64,000 nucleotides of DNA from Marinobacterium jannaschii DSM 6295 (GTDB lineage Bacteria; Pseudomonadota; Gammaproteobacteria; Pseudomonadales; Balneatricaceae). Where the stretch lies: NCBI RefSeq assembly GCF_000620085.1, contig NZ_JHVJ01000017.1:137008-201007 (forward strand). The letters run 5' to 3'. Shown here one piece after another: positions 54,413-63,704 of this stretch; position 1 is the stretch's first letter; every line of letters starts with the position of its first letter. A program made the translations under genes and the position numbers. The notes beneath the pieces were generated by a model. It saw only the letters and a list, made by a program, of their open reading frames with translations, made no database searches and was not told where the DNA came from.

Positions 54413-56224
54413 CTATTCCAGCTCGAAACTGAAGCCACTGTCCGGTACAACCTTCGGTGCCTCTTCTGTAACGTCTGCCTTAACCTCACTGGAGGTCGTT
54501 GCGATCTCTTCCAGCACGGCTTCATCCATCTGCTCTGTGACACGGAACACTTCGTCCAGCGTTGTTACACCCTGAGCGGCCAGCTCAAGCGCTCCGTACA
54601 CCAGTGGCTTATAGTTCGGATCATTTTTCGCTGCGGCGGTAAAGCCAACACTGTCATCCTTACGCAGGGCATCGGCCATCTCGTCATTCAGCTCCAGCAG
54701 CTCAAACACCCCGACACGTCCCTTATAACCAGTGTTATTACAGTAAGTGCAGCCCTGACCTTTCTGCCACACCGGCATCTCGATACCCAGTTGCTCGGTA
54801 CGGTGCTTCAGCCACTGGGCTTCCTGGGCAGAAGGCTGGTACGGCTGTTTGCAATGGACGCAGGTTTTTCGAATCAAGCGCTGCGCCAGCACTCCCCGCA
54901 ACGCGGAGGCAGCAAGATAGCCTTCAACGCCGATATCCACCAGCCGCATAGCACTGGAAACAGCATCATTGGTGTGCAGGGTGGAAAGTACAAAGTGACC
55001 GGTCATAGCGGCACGCAGGGAGATCTCGGCGGTTTCCCGGTCGCGGATCTCACCCAGTAACAGTACATCCGGGTCCTGACGCAGACAGGCCCGCAAAACA
55101 CTGGCAAAGGTCAGGCCGATATCAGAGTTGATCTGCACCTGGTTGATACGTGGCAGCCGGTATTCCACCGGATCTTCCACGGTGATGATCTTACGCTCCT
55201 GGGTATTCAGCTCATTCAGCGCACCGTAGAGTGTAGTGGTCTTACCACTCCCGGTCGGACCGGTTACCAGCACAATACCGTGCGGCTCGCGGATCAGGCG
55301 GCGCAGGCGGGCTTTCATATCATCCGGCAAGCCGGCGTTGTCGAGGCCGATCACGCCGGCAGACTGATTGAGCAAACGCATCACCACCGATTCGCCGTAC
55401 TGAATCGGCAGGGTCGAGATACGCACATCGACGCTCTGCCCCTTCACCATCATATTGAAGCGGCCGTCCTGCGGCAGACGTTTCTCGGAGATATTCAGCT
55501 TGGACATCAGCTTCAGGCGCAGCACCAGCGCCGGCGCAATCCGCTTCTCCTTCATCACATGCTCATGCAGTACGCCGTCGATACGCTGACGGATACGCAG
55601 CACATGTTCATCCGGTTCGATATGGATATCAGAAGCACCGACCTGCACCGCGTCTTCAAACAGGCTTTTCAGCAGCTTAACGACCGGGACATCCACTTCG
55701 TCGGTGGCGTTCAGCTCGGCCAGATCAAAGCCGCCGTCGGAGATCTCCTCACTGAGCTGGTCGGCCAGCGACTCGATATCACTGGTACGGCGATAAAGCA
55801 GATCCATCGATTCCAGCAGCTGGTTCTCCGACACCACAGCCAGGTCGATCGGCTTGGGCAGCAGGCGCTGCAGCTCATCGTAGGCAAAGATATCCATCGG
55901 ATCAGCCATGCCGACGGTAAAGCGGTCGGTATTTTCCTTCAGAACGATGGCGCGAAAGCGGCGGGCATGCGTCTCGGAAAGCTGGGCAACATCCTGCTTG
56001 TTAAAGGTGTAGCGTGACAGGTCGACCAGAGGGATATTCAGCTGCTGGGCCAGCAGGCTGAGAAACTCTTTCTCATCGACAAAGCCCATAGTCAGCAGCG
56101 TCTTACCCAGCTTCTGACGGGTCTTTTTCTGTTGCTCCAGCGCTTCTTTGAGTTGCTCTTCGCTGATCAGATTATGCTGTACCAGCATATCTCCGATTCG
56201 AATTCTGTTCCTGGGGGCAGCCAT
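54413..56224 (-). CDS. mshE: MSHA pilus extension ATPase, c-di-GMP-binding
   Basis: This 603-residue GspE/PilB-type motor has two N-terminal MshEN motifs: RIGDMLVQHNLISEEQLKEA near 9 and KLGKTLLTMGFVDEKEFLSL near 38. In Vibrio cholerae MshE these bind c-di-GMP and switch on pilus extension. The catalytic core has Walker A GPTGSGKTT, the Asp box and Walker B LLLGEIRDRETA, and a CVHC...CTYC zinc site. The ATG at 56224 is used; an in-frame TTG sits directly on the mshN stop. The last 60 residues are acidic. Confidence 0.94.
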   Translation of the reverse strand: MAAPRNRIRIGDMLVQHNLISEEQLKEALEQQKKTRQKLGKTLLTMGFVDEKEFLSLLAQQLNIPLVDLSRYTFNKQDVAQLSETHARRFRAIVLKENTDRFTVGMADPMDIFAYDELQRLLPKPIDLAVVSENQLLESMDLLYRRTSDIESLADQLSEEISDGGFDLAELNATDEVDVPVVKLLKSLFEDAVQVGASDIHIEPDEHVLRIRQRIDGVLHEHVMKEKRIAPALVLRLKLMSKLNISEKRLPQDGRFNMMVKGQSVDVRISTLPIQYGESVVMRLLNQSAGVIGLDNAGLPDDMKARLRRLIREPHGIVLVTGPTGSGKTTTLYGALNELNTQERKIITVEDPVEYRLPRINQVQINSDIGLTFASVLRACLRQDPDVLLLGEIRDRETAEISLRAAMTGHFVLSTLHTNDAVSSAMRLVDIGVEGYLAASALRGVLAQRLIRKTCVHCKQPYQPSAQEAQWLKHRTEQLGIEMPVWQKGQGCTYCNNTGYKGRVGVFELLELNDEMADALRKDDSVGFTAAAKNDPNYKPLVYGALELAAQGVTTLDEVFRVTEQMDEAVLEEIATTSSEVKADVTEEAPKVVPDSGFSFELE

Positions 56225-56233
56225 AGCTCGCAA

Positions 56234-57826
56234 TTACTCCTGAAAATTCACCAGCCGCTGCATGCGCTGTGTCACGTACTGTCTTAAATTGGCATCAAGG
56301 TTCTGCGCCTGCAAGCTGTTCTGGTAGGCCTGCAGTGCCTGCTCTTTGCGTCCCAGCTGTTCGAGGGAGTAAGCCATTCCAATCCACCAGCGCGCTTCAC
56401 TGCTATCAAACTGTAATAGCTGGTAGTACTGAGAGGCGGCACTTTCACTCTGTCCCAGAGACTGATAGATCGCAGCCCGCATAGCAAAAAACTCCGGCTC
56501 GTCCTTCAACGGCGGTGGTGACGACTGTAACAACGCCAGCGCCGCTGCCGGCTGTCCATCCTGCAACAGGCTGCGTGCTTTCAGCTGGCGCAGGCTGCTA
56601 TCGTCAGGACGTTGTAACAGGCCAGCATCCAGCACCTGATCAGCCTCGCCACGCCGGCCTGAGCTGAGAAGCACTTTAGCCCAAAGCACACGGCTTTTCA
56701 CCTGCGGTTTATCAGCCTTTACCCCCTGGCGTAGCAGGGCCTCTGCCGCCTGTTGCCGGCCCTGCTCCAGCAAGCGGGTCGCTCTGGCGGCCAGCCCGGC
56801 GTCAGTATCTCCCTGACCGGCAGCCACCGGCTTACGCTTTATCGGCTTCGGCTTAACCGGTTTGGACGTCTGAGCAAAAACTTCCTCGACCACCTTTGTC
56901 TCAGCCTGCGGATTGGTCGTCCCGGCTGGGGCTGCAGGTTGTGGCTCTGCGGTGCGGGTCTGCAGCTCCTGAACAAGATCCTGCCGGGCCTGCGCAGCGT
57001 TGCTTTCCTTATTACGCTGTACTGTCAGCGCCTGGTAGTCGATAACCGGCTGCGCTTGCCCGATCGCTTCAGGCTTTATATCACCGCTTGAGCTTACCGC
57101 AGAATCGGTGTCAGCTGACACCGGCTTAGTGACGTCGATTGTGTCAGTGACTGTCTGCGGCTCACTGCCAGCCAGTTCGGGTGCTTCAGTGGCCAGCTCT
57201 TTTGCAGGAGTCATTAATGGCATCAGCTCGATCAACACCTGATGCCGCAATGCATCAACCCCCAGGTTAAAACTCACGGGCTCGGCGGTAGCGATATCAA
57301 AGCGCACACCTTCCGCTTGCAGCTCAAACCCGAAATGCTCAATCAGGGGCAGAGCAGGCGTAACAAGTGGCTTACTCAGCGTCAGCTGACTGACCCTGAA
57401 GCTCAGCTTGCGTTCATTCTGCTGCAATAGTGCTAAATCGGGTTCTCTGTTCAGGGTCAGCGTCAGCAGAGCCCCCTGATCCTTCGGTGTCCAGACCAGC
57501 TCTCGCAGTATCGGTGCCGCTACCTGTGACGGAATGTCGGCGGGCTTTTGCGCTGTTGCAGGCTCCGTTACCGGGGCCGTTGTTTCAAGCGGTGCCGAAA
57601 CCAGCTCCTCATACCATGCCAGTAGGGTCGACGCGTACTTCCAGCCAAGAAATCCAGCCACCGAAAGAATGCTCAGTAAGACCAGACTCACAGCGGCTTT
57701 TTTGAGCCGGCCTGAAGTGCTACCTGCTGCCTGCGGCGCCGCATGGATGTCGATCTGTTGCAACGGTGCCGATACATCAGCCCGGCGGGATTCCAGATCC
57801 CGCAGCATGTCGTTAATCAGGCTCAC
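56234..57826 (-). CDS. mshN: MSHA biogenesis protein MshN (TPR)
   Basis: This protein of 530 residues has the typical start MSLINDMLRDLESRRAD, one membrane helix (about 43-64), a Pro/Ala/Thr/Gln-rich periplasmic linker and C-terminal TPR-like helical repeats (about 345-520). MshN is thought to link the inner-membrane complex to the secretin. Its ATG overlaps the mshM stop (ATGA). Confidence 0.87.
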   Translation of the reverse strand: MSLINDMLRDLESRRADVSAPLQQIDIHAAPQAAGSTSGRLKKAAVSLVLLSILSVAGFLGWKYASTLLAWYEELVSAPLETTAPVTEPATAQKPADIPSQVAAPILRELVWTPKDQGALLTLTLNREPDLALLQQNERKLSFRVSQLTLSKPLVTPALPLIEHFGFELQAEGVRFDIATAEPVSFNLGVDALRHQVLIELMPLMTPAKELATEAPELAGSEPQTVTDTIDVTKPVSADTDSAVSSSGDIKPEAIGQAQPVIDYQALTVQRNKESNAAQARQDLVQELQTRTAEPQPAAPAGTTNPQAETKVVEEVFAQTSKPVKPKPIKRKPVAAGQGDTDAGLAARATRLLEQGRQQAAEALLRQGVKADKPQVKSRVLWAKVLLSSGRRGEADQVLDAGLLQRPDDSSLRQLKARSLLQDGQPAAALALLQSSPPPLKDEPEFFAMRAAIYQSLGQSESAASQYYQLLQFDSSEARWWIGMAYSLEQLGRKEQALQAYQNSLQAQNLDANLRQYVTQRMQRLVNFQE

Positions 57827-58737
57827 GCGTTCACACTCCAGGCCAGTACACCCGCAAGTGACATCGCGGCCAGAATAACCAGCAGGTCTGGCCAGCTCAG
57901 TCCCGCCGTCAAGGTAAAGAGTAACGGGGTTCTATGCCCCTCATCTTTCACCGCCCGGATTACGTGGGGCGCAGCGACCCGCCTCGCACCCTTGCCGTAA
58001 GCAACCATCAGCGCTTTGTGTGCCAGTATATTGAGCCGCCTGGGCACGCCTTCCGATACTTTGGACAGCAGCTTCACCGCACCACGGTTAAAAACGCTGG
58101 ATTCACTGCTGCCGGCGACTATCATGCGCTGACTGAGATACTCAGCGGTTTCACTTTCGTTCAGGGTACGCAGCTGATAGCCAAAGGTAATCCGTTGTTT
58201 CAGCTGGCGCAGGGAGACTCTGTTGAGCAATTCGTCCAGCTCCGGCTGACCAAACAGCACAATCTGAAACAGTTTGATCGATTCAGTCTCAAGGTTGGTC
58301 AGCAAACGCAGCGCTTCGACCGTCTCGGCTGGCATCACCTGAGTTTCATCAACGATCAGCACGACACGCTGCTGCTGCAGTGCATGCTGCACCAGTTGCT
58401 TATTGATGGCGTTACGCAGCTCCAGTGAGTGTTTATCGCTGATATCGATACCCAGCTCCAGGGCAAAGCTCTGCAATAGTTCGTCAGGAGTCAGGCGGGG
58501 GTTCGGTATATAGGCCGTGATATAGGCCTGCTGATCCAGCACATTCAACAGCTTGCGGCAGAGCAACGTTTTCCCGGTTCCCACTTCGCCGACAATTTTC
58601 ACGAACCCATCACCGCCCTGCAGCGCTACCAGCAGCAGGTTGAGCGCCTCCTGATGGCTGGGCAGGTTAAGAAAAAAGCGGGTATTAGGGGTCAGGGCAA
58701 ACGGTTGCTCCTGCAGCCCAAAGTGCTGTTGATACAT
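57823..58737 (-). CDS. mshM: MSHA biogenesis ATPase MshM (ExeA-like)
   Basis: This 304-residue AAA+ ATPase has the start MYQQHFGLQEQPFALTPNTRFF, Walker A GEVGTGKTLLCRK near 50, Walker B VVLIVDETQ near 124 and a C-terminal membrane helix (about 280-300). ExeA/GspA-like proteins help the secretin assemble or pass the peptidoglycan. It lies between the secretin gene mshL and mshN, as in Vibrio. Confidence 0.92.
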   Translation of the reverse strand: MYQQHFGLQEQPFALTPNTRFFLNLPSHQEALNLLLVALQGGDGFVKIVGEVGTGKTLLCRKLLNVLDQQAYITAYIPNPRLTPDELLQSFALELGIDISDKHSLELRNAINKQLVQHALQQQRVVLIVDETQVMPAETVEALRLLTNLETESIKLFQIVLFGQPELDELLNRVSLRQLKQRITFGYQLRTLNESETAEYLSQRMIVAGSSESSVFNRGAVKLLSKVSEGVPRRLNILAHKALMVAYGKGARRVAAPHVIRAVKDEGHRTPLLFTLTAGLSWPDLLVILAAMSLAGVLAWSVNA

Positions 58738-58740
58738 AGA

Positions 58741-60387
58741 TCAGTAGCTACCTTCACTGGATGTTTGTCGCAGCGCTTCGAATGTCTCCAGGCTACGCTG
58801 CAGTTCGTCACGCCAGCCCTTCTGATCGGCCAGTACCGGCCGCAGCAGGATTACCAGCTCAGTCTTCTCGCCGCGCTGACGCTTTTGCTTAAACAACTCA
58901 CCGACACCGGGAATATCGCCAAACCAGGGCACGCTGGCATTGGTATCCTGATTACTCGATTTCATCAGTCCTCCAATCACGATCACCTGGCCGCTATCGG
59001 CTTTGACCACACTGTCAGATTCCCGCACCGAGCTGAACGCCGTCGGCAGGGTAAAAGTATCGCTGCCAATATCGATAAACTTCTGCTGATCCTGCACTTC
59101 AGACACCGTTGGGTGGATATGCAGGATAATAGTACCGTCACCACTGATCTGCGGCGTGACATCCAATGCAATACCAGAGAAGAATGCCGTCAGTTCTACC
59201 TTCGGCGTGGTAGTGGTACTGGTGCCCGTGGTAGTGGTGTTCTCCACTTCAGTCACAAAGAACTCATCAGTACCGACCTTGATCACCGCTTTCTGGTTAT
59301 TCACCGTCGAAACCCGTGGACTGGAGAGTACCTGAACATCTCCCTGGGTACCGAGCAACTCCAGTACATCGGTAAAAGCGCCATTTTCTCCGACACCTGC
59401 ACGGAATACACCGGCGATATTATCGGGGTTGGTCAGAGCAGCAGAGCTCAGGCCAACCTCAAGGAAATCACCGTTGCTTTCATCGGCAACCAGCGACCAG
59501 TTAATCCCGGTCTGGAAACGGTTATTAAGTGTGATCTCCAGCACCTTAGCTTCCAGTATCACCTGTCGGTGCAGAATCAGTTCAGAGCGTTTCAGATAAT
59601 TTCGGACCAGCTCCAGTTCACCGGGCAGGGCATGCACCACAACGATACCGGTCTGACGGTTAATAACGACCTGACGCCCCTCTCCACGCACCAGGGCACT
59701 GAGGGTCAGCTCCAGGCCACTCCAGAAGTCGGTCGTGGTCGACGTCCGGATGCGGGTTCCACTCACCCCGCTGCCGCTGCCACCGCTGTCGCTGCTGCTG
59801 TCACTGTCGTCGCTATCCCCGCTGTCAGATGAGCTGGCATTACCGACAGATCCACCGCTGACACGGGTATCAGAGACACCCTCGCGCTTGATATCGAGAT
59901 AGTTGATCTGAAAGATTTCACTTTGTAACTCGGCCGGTAGCACCTGATACAGATTTCCGGTCTTGCGGTACTCATAACCGTAGACCCGGCGTACGGCCTG
60001 CATCACTTCATCAACGGTGACATTCTTCAGGTTAAGTGAGACCGAGCCCCCGACCTTTTCATGCACGATCATGTTGTAGCCGGTACCTTGTACCAGGTTC
60101 ATAAAGAAATCGCGCGCGTCCAGTGCTTCTGAGGTGAGGTCGAAACGCTCTTCAACCTTACGCTCGCGTCTCCCCGGGATACTAAGCGGCGGAAGCAGAT
60201 TGGGTAGTGCAACAGTTTCAGCCGCGTTATTGGCCTCCGCCTGCTGCTGATTATGCTCCAGCGCCTGCTGTAATTCCTTGACGCTGTCATCTGCCGAGCC
60301 GCTACCTGCTATGGGCTTTATATCCTGACAACCAGCGGTGACTGACAGTACTGCGAATAAAACGGCTAAACCAAAAAACTGCTTCAT
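58741..60387 (-). CDS. mshL: MSHA pilus secretin
   Basis: This 548-residue outer-membrane lipoprotein has a lipobox SVTAGC (Cys20), an STN/N-domain region (about 85-270) and a C-terminal secretin pore domain (about 275-530) with VQVLSSPRVSTVNNQKAVIKVG and VIVIGGLM. It forms the gated channel through which the pilus leaves the cell. The N1-like region carries a roughly 30-residue Ser/Asp/Gly-rich insertion (about 184-213). Confidence 0.94.
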   Translation of the reverse strand: MKQFFGLAVLFAVLSVTAGCQDIKPIAGSGSADDSVKELQQALEHNQQQAEANNAAETVALPNLLPPLSIPGRRERKVEERFDLTSEALDARDFFMNLVQGTGYNMIVHEKVGGSVSLNLKNVTVDEVMQAVRRVYGYEYRKTGNLYQVLPAELQSEIFQINYLDIKREGVSDTRVSGGSVGNASSSDSGDSDDSDSSSDSGGSGSGVSGTRIRTSTTTDFWSGLELTLSALVRGEGRQVVINRQTGIVVVHALPGELELVRNYLKRSELILHRQVILEAKVLEITLNNRFQTGINWSLVADESNGDFLEVGLSSAALTNPDNIAGVFRAGVGENGAFTDVLELLGTQGDVQVLSSPRVSTVNNQKAVIKVGTDEFFVTEVENTTTTGTSTTTTPKVELTAFFSGIALDVTPQISGDGTIILHIHPTVSEVQDQQKFIDIGSDTFTLPTAFSSVRESDSVVKADSGQVIVIGGLMKSSNQDTNASVPWFGDIPGVGELFKQKRQRGEKTELVILLRPVLADQKGWRDELQRSLETFEALRQTSSEGSY

Positions 60388-60397
60388 TATCTGTCCA

Positions 60398-60739
60398 TTA
60401 TTTTGAGAGTCTGGTTTTACTGAATCCAGAGACTCCAGGTTCGACCCAACGTAACTGTCCGCTTCCGGTTCGGACTCTGACTCCGCGTCGGGTGATCCTC
60501 AGGATTTTAGCACTGCCTAACGGATCTCCCTCCGAGACCCGCTGACCATTCACAACAGCAACCGGTGACTGCCCTGCCCTGAGATAGGTCAACACAAATT
60601 CTTCGGTAAGCTGCCTTTCTTCGATGACCTTCTCCACCCTGACACTATCCAGCGGGCGGGTAGGGTCTCCCGGCAGGTCGGCGGCCTGACAAACCGTACC
60701 GGTAGCTAAAACTATGGCGATTAGCTGACATCTAAGCAC
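60398..60739 (-). CDS. mshK: MSHA biogenesis protein MshK
   Basis: The GTG at 60739, with AGAGGTGG ahead, gives 113 residues with a signal peptide (MLRCQLIAIVLATGTVCQA) and a small PilP/GspC-like domain (DPTRPLDSV, then VNGQRVSEGD and ILRITRRGVRVR). It probably bridges the inner-membrane proteins and the secretin. A GTG five codons upstream is an alternative start. Either way the start overlaps the end of mshJ. Confidence 0.82.
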   Translation of the reverse strand: MLRCQLIAIVLATGTVCQAADLPGDPTRPLDSVRVEKVIEERQLTEEFVLTYLRAGQSPVAVVNGQRVSEGDPLGSAKILRITRRGVRVRTGSGQLRWVEPGVSGFSKTRLSK

Positions 60740-61418
60740 CCAGCCACCTCTCACTTGTACTCAGGGTATAAACCTTCAATCGGACCCGGGCCTGGGGATG
60801 CTCCTCTATAACAAACTCAAGCTCATCCCAGAAAAAACCGCTGTGCAGTGCTTCCAGGCGCTGCAGATAGCGATATAGTTGTTTGTAGCTGCCTTCCAGC
60901 TCCATCTCAAACGGGTGCAGATATACCTTATTCAGCGACTTTGACTCGGCCTCTTCCTTTATCGGCTGATCCGCATCAGCCTTAAGGTCGAGCGATAGTA
61001 ATTCAACATCGAGACTTTTTGCTGATAAAACCCTCAGACCCTGACGGGTATCAAGTACCGAGTGCAACAAGCTCAGCATCTGCTGTGGTTCAACCAGGTC
61101 CTGTGACAGCACCCCGACTTCCTGATCGACCCTGCGCAGCCGTTGCTGCAAGGCCGCCAGCTCCTTCCTTACCTGGCTATTGGGATCAGGAATGCCTTTG
61201 CCCTCAAGGGTGCGCAAAATAAGTTCCTGATCAGCATTGCCACGCTGTGCGCTACGAATATCCTTCTGTACCCGGTCCAGTTCAATCAGGCTGGGTTCAA
61301 GGAAGCTGACATAGATCCAGAGCAGCGGCAGGATAACAGCCGTCGCCAGCAGCAATCCCCGCTCCCGCATACTGAATCCCAACCAGCGCTGCTCCAGGGT
61401 CTCCCAATGTGCCTTCAT
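60732..61418 (-). CDS. mshJ: MSHA biogenesis protein MshJ (PilO-like)
   Basis: The 228 residues have one N-terminal membrane segment (about 20-42), a coiled coil (about 45-110) and a PilO-type ferredoxin-like domain at the end (YLHPFEMELEGSYKQLYRYLQRLEAL). It belongs to the inner-membrane alignment subcomplex with the PilM- and PilN-like proteins encoded upstream. The ATG at 61418 is preferred; a GTG directly before it is in frame. Confidence 0.87.
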   Translation of the reverse strand: MKAHWETLEQRWLGFSMRERGLLLATAVILPLLWIYVSFLEPSLIELDRVQKDIRSAQRGNADQELILRTLEGKGIPDPNSQVRKELAALQQRLRRVDQEVGVLSQDLVEPQQMLSLLHSVLDTRQGLRVLSAKSLDVELLSLDLKADADQPIKEEAESKSLNKVYLHPFEMELEGSYKQLYRYLQRLEALHSGFFWDELEFVIEEHPQARVRLKVYTLSTSERWLGA

Positions 61419-61421
61419 CAC

Positions 61422-62015
61422 TTAATCTCGCTTTATAAAGGTCTGAAGAGAAAACTTGTGCAGGGGCTCCTGCTCGGTAATGGAAAAATCCCCAACCTGA
61501 ACATTGCTGAATGCCTCAGCCTTGCCAAGGTCCTCCAACAACAAAGGGATTTCAGCCGGCGAGCTGGTCAGCCCAGTAATAAAGACCTGATCAAGCCTCA
61601 AGTTAATCCGCAGCTCCGATATCGCGATTGCAGAACGGGATGCCTGGGCAAGCCCCAGCATATAAGGTGAGAAACCACGACCTCCAGCAAAGCCCGTCTC
61701 ACCGACCAACTTAATCAGTTCCCGCTTCAGCACCAGCTCATCCTTCAGCGTTTTCACTCCCTGGATCAGCTCGGCATCAGGAACCAGGGTACGCAACCGT
61801 TCTTCCAGTACCTGGGTTCGCTCTTCAAGCCGGTTCCCCGAAGTTCTGAGTTCAGTGAGAAACTGCTTTTCACTGGCAAGATAATATCCGGCCCCCCCGC
61901 TAGCAGCAGCCATCAGCAACACCGCAACTAAGGCGATCAACGCCGCTGAATTCAGATCCAGTGGGTCTTTAGCCAGAACTTTACGTGACTGATAAAGGTT
62001 GATCTGCTGCTTCAT
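61422..62015 (-). CDS. MSHA PilN-like inner-membrane protein
   Basis: The 197 residues start MKQQINLYQ, the PilN motif that docks on PilM. They continue with one membrane helix (about 26-46), a coiled coil (about 50-80) and a small periplasmic domain. In some Vibrio/Shewanella annotations this gene is called mshI2. GGAGG precedes the ATG, which overlaps the mshI stop by one base (TAATG). Confidence 0.87.
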   Translation of the reverse strand: MKQQINLYQSRKVLAKDPLDLNSAALIALVAVLLMAAASGGAGYYLASEKQFLTELRTSGNRLEERTQVLEERLRTLVPDAELIQGVKTLKDELVLKRELIKLVGETGFAGGRGFSPYMLGLAQASRSAIAISELRINLRLDQVFITGLTSSPAEIPLLLEDLGKAEAFSNVQVGDFSITEQEPLHKFSLQTFIKRD

Positions 62016-62980
62016 TAATGAGCCTCCGCCGCACCATCAGACCTCAGCGCCGCCGCGACCGCCAGTATTGCCTGCTTTTGCAACTCAGGCGTTAGCTCTT
62101 GACTACTCACCACTAGCTTATTCAGGTCCAGCGCTTCCACCTCGACCGGAAGGTTATAGCGTAGTGTTGTCATCAGCGGGGTATCATCAGGCTGTAGTGG
62201 CGATACCAGTAACTTAAGGCATGGAGGCATTCCTACCTGGCTCTCGTAGTAATCCAGCGAACGCTGTATCTCTAGCACTGCCACATTGGCGCTGTCCTCC
62301 GGTGAAGATTCAGCTCTCTTAGCGTCGTATCCCAGCGCGCGGGTAAAATAGAGGCCAGCCTCAGTCAGCATATTGATACCGCTGGAAGGAGAGCCCAGCG
62401 AGAACAATGCCATTCCTGCAGGAGAGTCCGCCTTGATCTGTGCCAAATTCAACATGGCCAGCTCCGGGATGTCCACGACCGCCAGCTCCATCCCAATTAT
62501 TTCGATCCATCCGGCCAGCATATCCACCTGGGCTTTTTCCGCAGCCACGGCATAGATCATCTTTGAGCGTCCCCGGTACGCATCATCGGGAAGTTCGATG
62601 AAATCGATAGCGGTTTCCTCAATGTCGAAGCTGATCAGATCCTTGATTCGCCAGCGCAACGCTTCTTTTACCTCATCAAGCGGCACTTCCGGCGCTTCGA
62701 CCAGCATCATCTGATAAGAACCGGGACTCAGTACCGTCACCGCCCGGCTTCCATTGAGTCCTAGCGCCTCGATACGATCCCGAATGCGCTTCTCATCAGC
62801 AAACGGATTATCACTTGGAATATATTCACAGCAATTTAAAACGGGTTGACTGTTTTTCTGGTCATACGAGATATTCGCAAGGGCCACACCACCGTCCGTA
62901 AATACGATTGCAGTCATTCCCTTCTGACTTTTCTTTTTACCGAGTCCTGAAAATAAGGCGGTTAAATCCTTCAATTTCAT
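62015..62980 (-). CDS. mshI: MSHA biogenesis protein MshI (PilM-like)
   Basis: The 321 residues form a cytoplasmic actin-like protein of the PilM/MshI type, with MTAIVFTDGGVALANISYD near 22, EVPLDEVKEALRWRIKDLISFDIEETAIDF near 100 and VDIPELAMLNLA near 168. It probably holds the PilN-like partner on the cytoplasmic side. It is the first gene of the cluster, with a 198-base gap up to the divergent tRNA gene. Confidence 0.87.
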   Translation of the reverse strand: MKLKDLTALFSGLGKKKSQKGMTAIVFTDGGVALANISYDQKNSQPVLNCCEYIPSDNPFADEKRIRDRIEALGLNGSRAVTVLSPGSYQMMLVEAPEVPLDEVKEALRWRIKDLISFDIEETAIDFIELPDDAYRGRSKMIYAVAAEKAQVDMLAGWIEIIGMELAVVDIPELAMLNLAQIKADSPAGMALFSLGSPSSGINMLTEAGLYFTRALGYDAKRAESSPEDSANVAVLEIQRSLDYYESQVGMPPCLKLLVSPLQPDDTPLMTTLRYNLPVEVEALDLNKLVVSSQELTPELQKQAILAVAAALRSDGAAEAH

Positions 62981-63016
62981 CTGGTTTATATACCTGCAAT
63001 CAAATTCCAGATTACT

Positions 63017-63046
63017 AATGTAACGGTCTCACATATTACTCTGCAA
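63017..63046 (-). promoter_or_regulatory. Possible promoter of the msh cluster
   Basis: On the minus strand TTGCAG and TACATT are separated by 18 bases, 37 bases ahead of mshI. The match is moderate. Confidence 0.35.
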
Positions 63047-63136
63047 GCCGTTCGTGAATGATCTCCTGCAGAGAGTGTATTTCCCTGCTGCACGCCTCTC
63101 CGAGGCAAGGCTGTGAAATTTTATTGAAATAAACTG

Positions 63137-63167
63137 TTGACCAAAAAGGAAAATCGGTGTCTAATAC
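63137..63167 (+). promoter_or_regulatory. tRNA-Phe promoter
   Basis: TTGACC at 63137-63142 is followed by TCTAAT (17-base spacer) overlapping TAATAC (19-base spacer). A GC-rich discriminator typical of stringently controlled stable-RNA promoters comes next. It ends 11 bases before the tRNA. Confidence 0.7.
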
Positions 63168-63178
63168 GCCCCGACTTA

Positions 63179-63254
63179 GCCCAGATAGCTCAGTCGGTAG
63201 AGCAGGGGATTGAAAATCCCCGTGTCGGCGGTTCGATTCCGTCTCTGGGCACCA
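63179..63254 (+). tRNA. tRNA-Phe (anticodon GAA)
   Basis: The 76-base sequence folds into a complete cloverleaf. The acceptor stem is GCCCAGA / TCTGGGC, the D-arm contains AGCTCAGTCGGTAGAGC, the anticodon arm is GGGGATTGAAAATCCCC with GAA, the T-loop is GTTCGATTC, and CCA is encoded. It is a single gene with its own promoter and a terminator after it. Confidence 0.98.
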
Positions 63255-63259
63255 CTTCT

Positions 63260-63285
63260 AAAGCCTCGCCATTTGCGGGGCTTTG
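63260..63285 (+). terminator. Terminator after tRNA-Phe
   Basis: AAAGCCTCGC / GCGGGGCTTT (one G-T pair) with a short loop is followed by GTTGT, six bases after the tRNA. Confidence 0.75.
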
Positions 63286-63704
63286 TTGTATCTGCAACAC
63301 AGTAAACCTTTCCTGATCCAGGCCTGTACACGTTCTTGCCCGTCATCCCCGCGTAACTTTCAGAATTATTGTCGCCACAACCCTGTCCTCCTTACAGAGT
63401 CGAACAAGACAGGTCTCATAAGCGGCATTGCAGCTGAATGATCGAAAGTGAAGTGATTAAAATAGAAGCAGAAGAAAGGCTATCCAGGGTCAGGTTAACC
63501 TGGCGACGGATACTCCGGACAGTGAATAGGACTTTAGCTTTCGGAAGTGTTAAGTCTTGCCGGAAAATTTTGATTGATTAATAAATTATATAATCATTCA
63601 AAATAACACTTTTAACCTAGTTCTTAAGAGCTACCCAGAATACTTTATTTGCATAGCAGCAAATACCAGGCCTGATTCCGAATAGCTCACCCGACATTTA
63701 AATG
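63286..63704. other. AT-rich intergenic region after tRNA-Phe
   Basis: These 419 bases hold no gene I can support. The stretch 63570-63640 is markedly AT-rich compared with the rest of the window. Only a 47-codon frame without a ribosome site is present. I looked for a copy of the tRNA 3' end that would mark an integrated element and saw none inside the window. Confidence 0.4.

Noticed and set aside
63438..63581. A 47-codon Arg/Glu-rich frame after tRNA-Phe
   Set aside because: The ATG lacks a ribosome site and the product resembles nothing; a chance frame in this interval is plausible.
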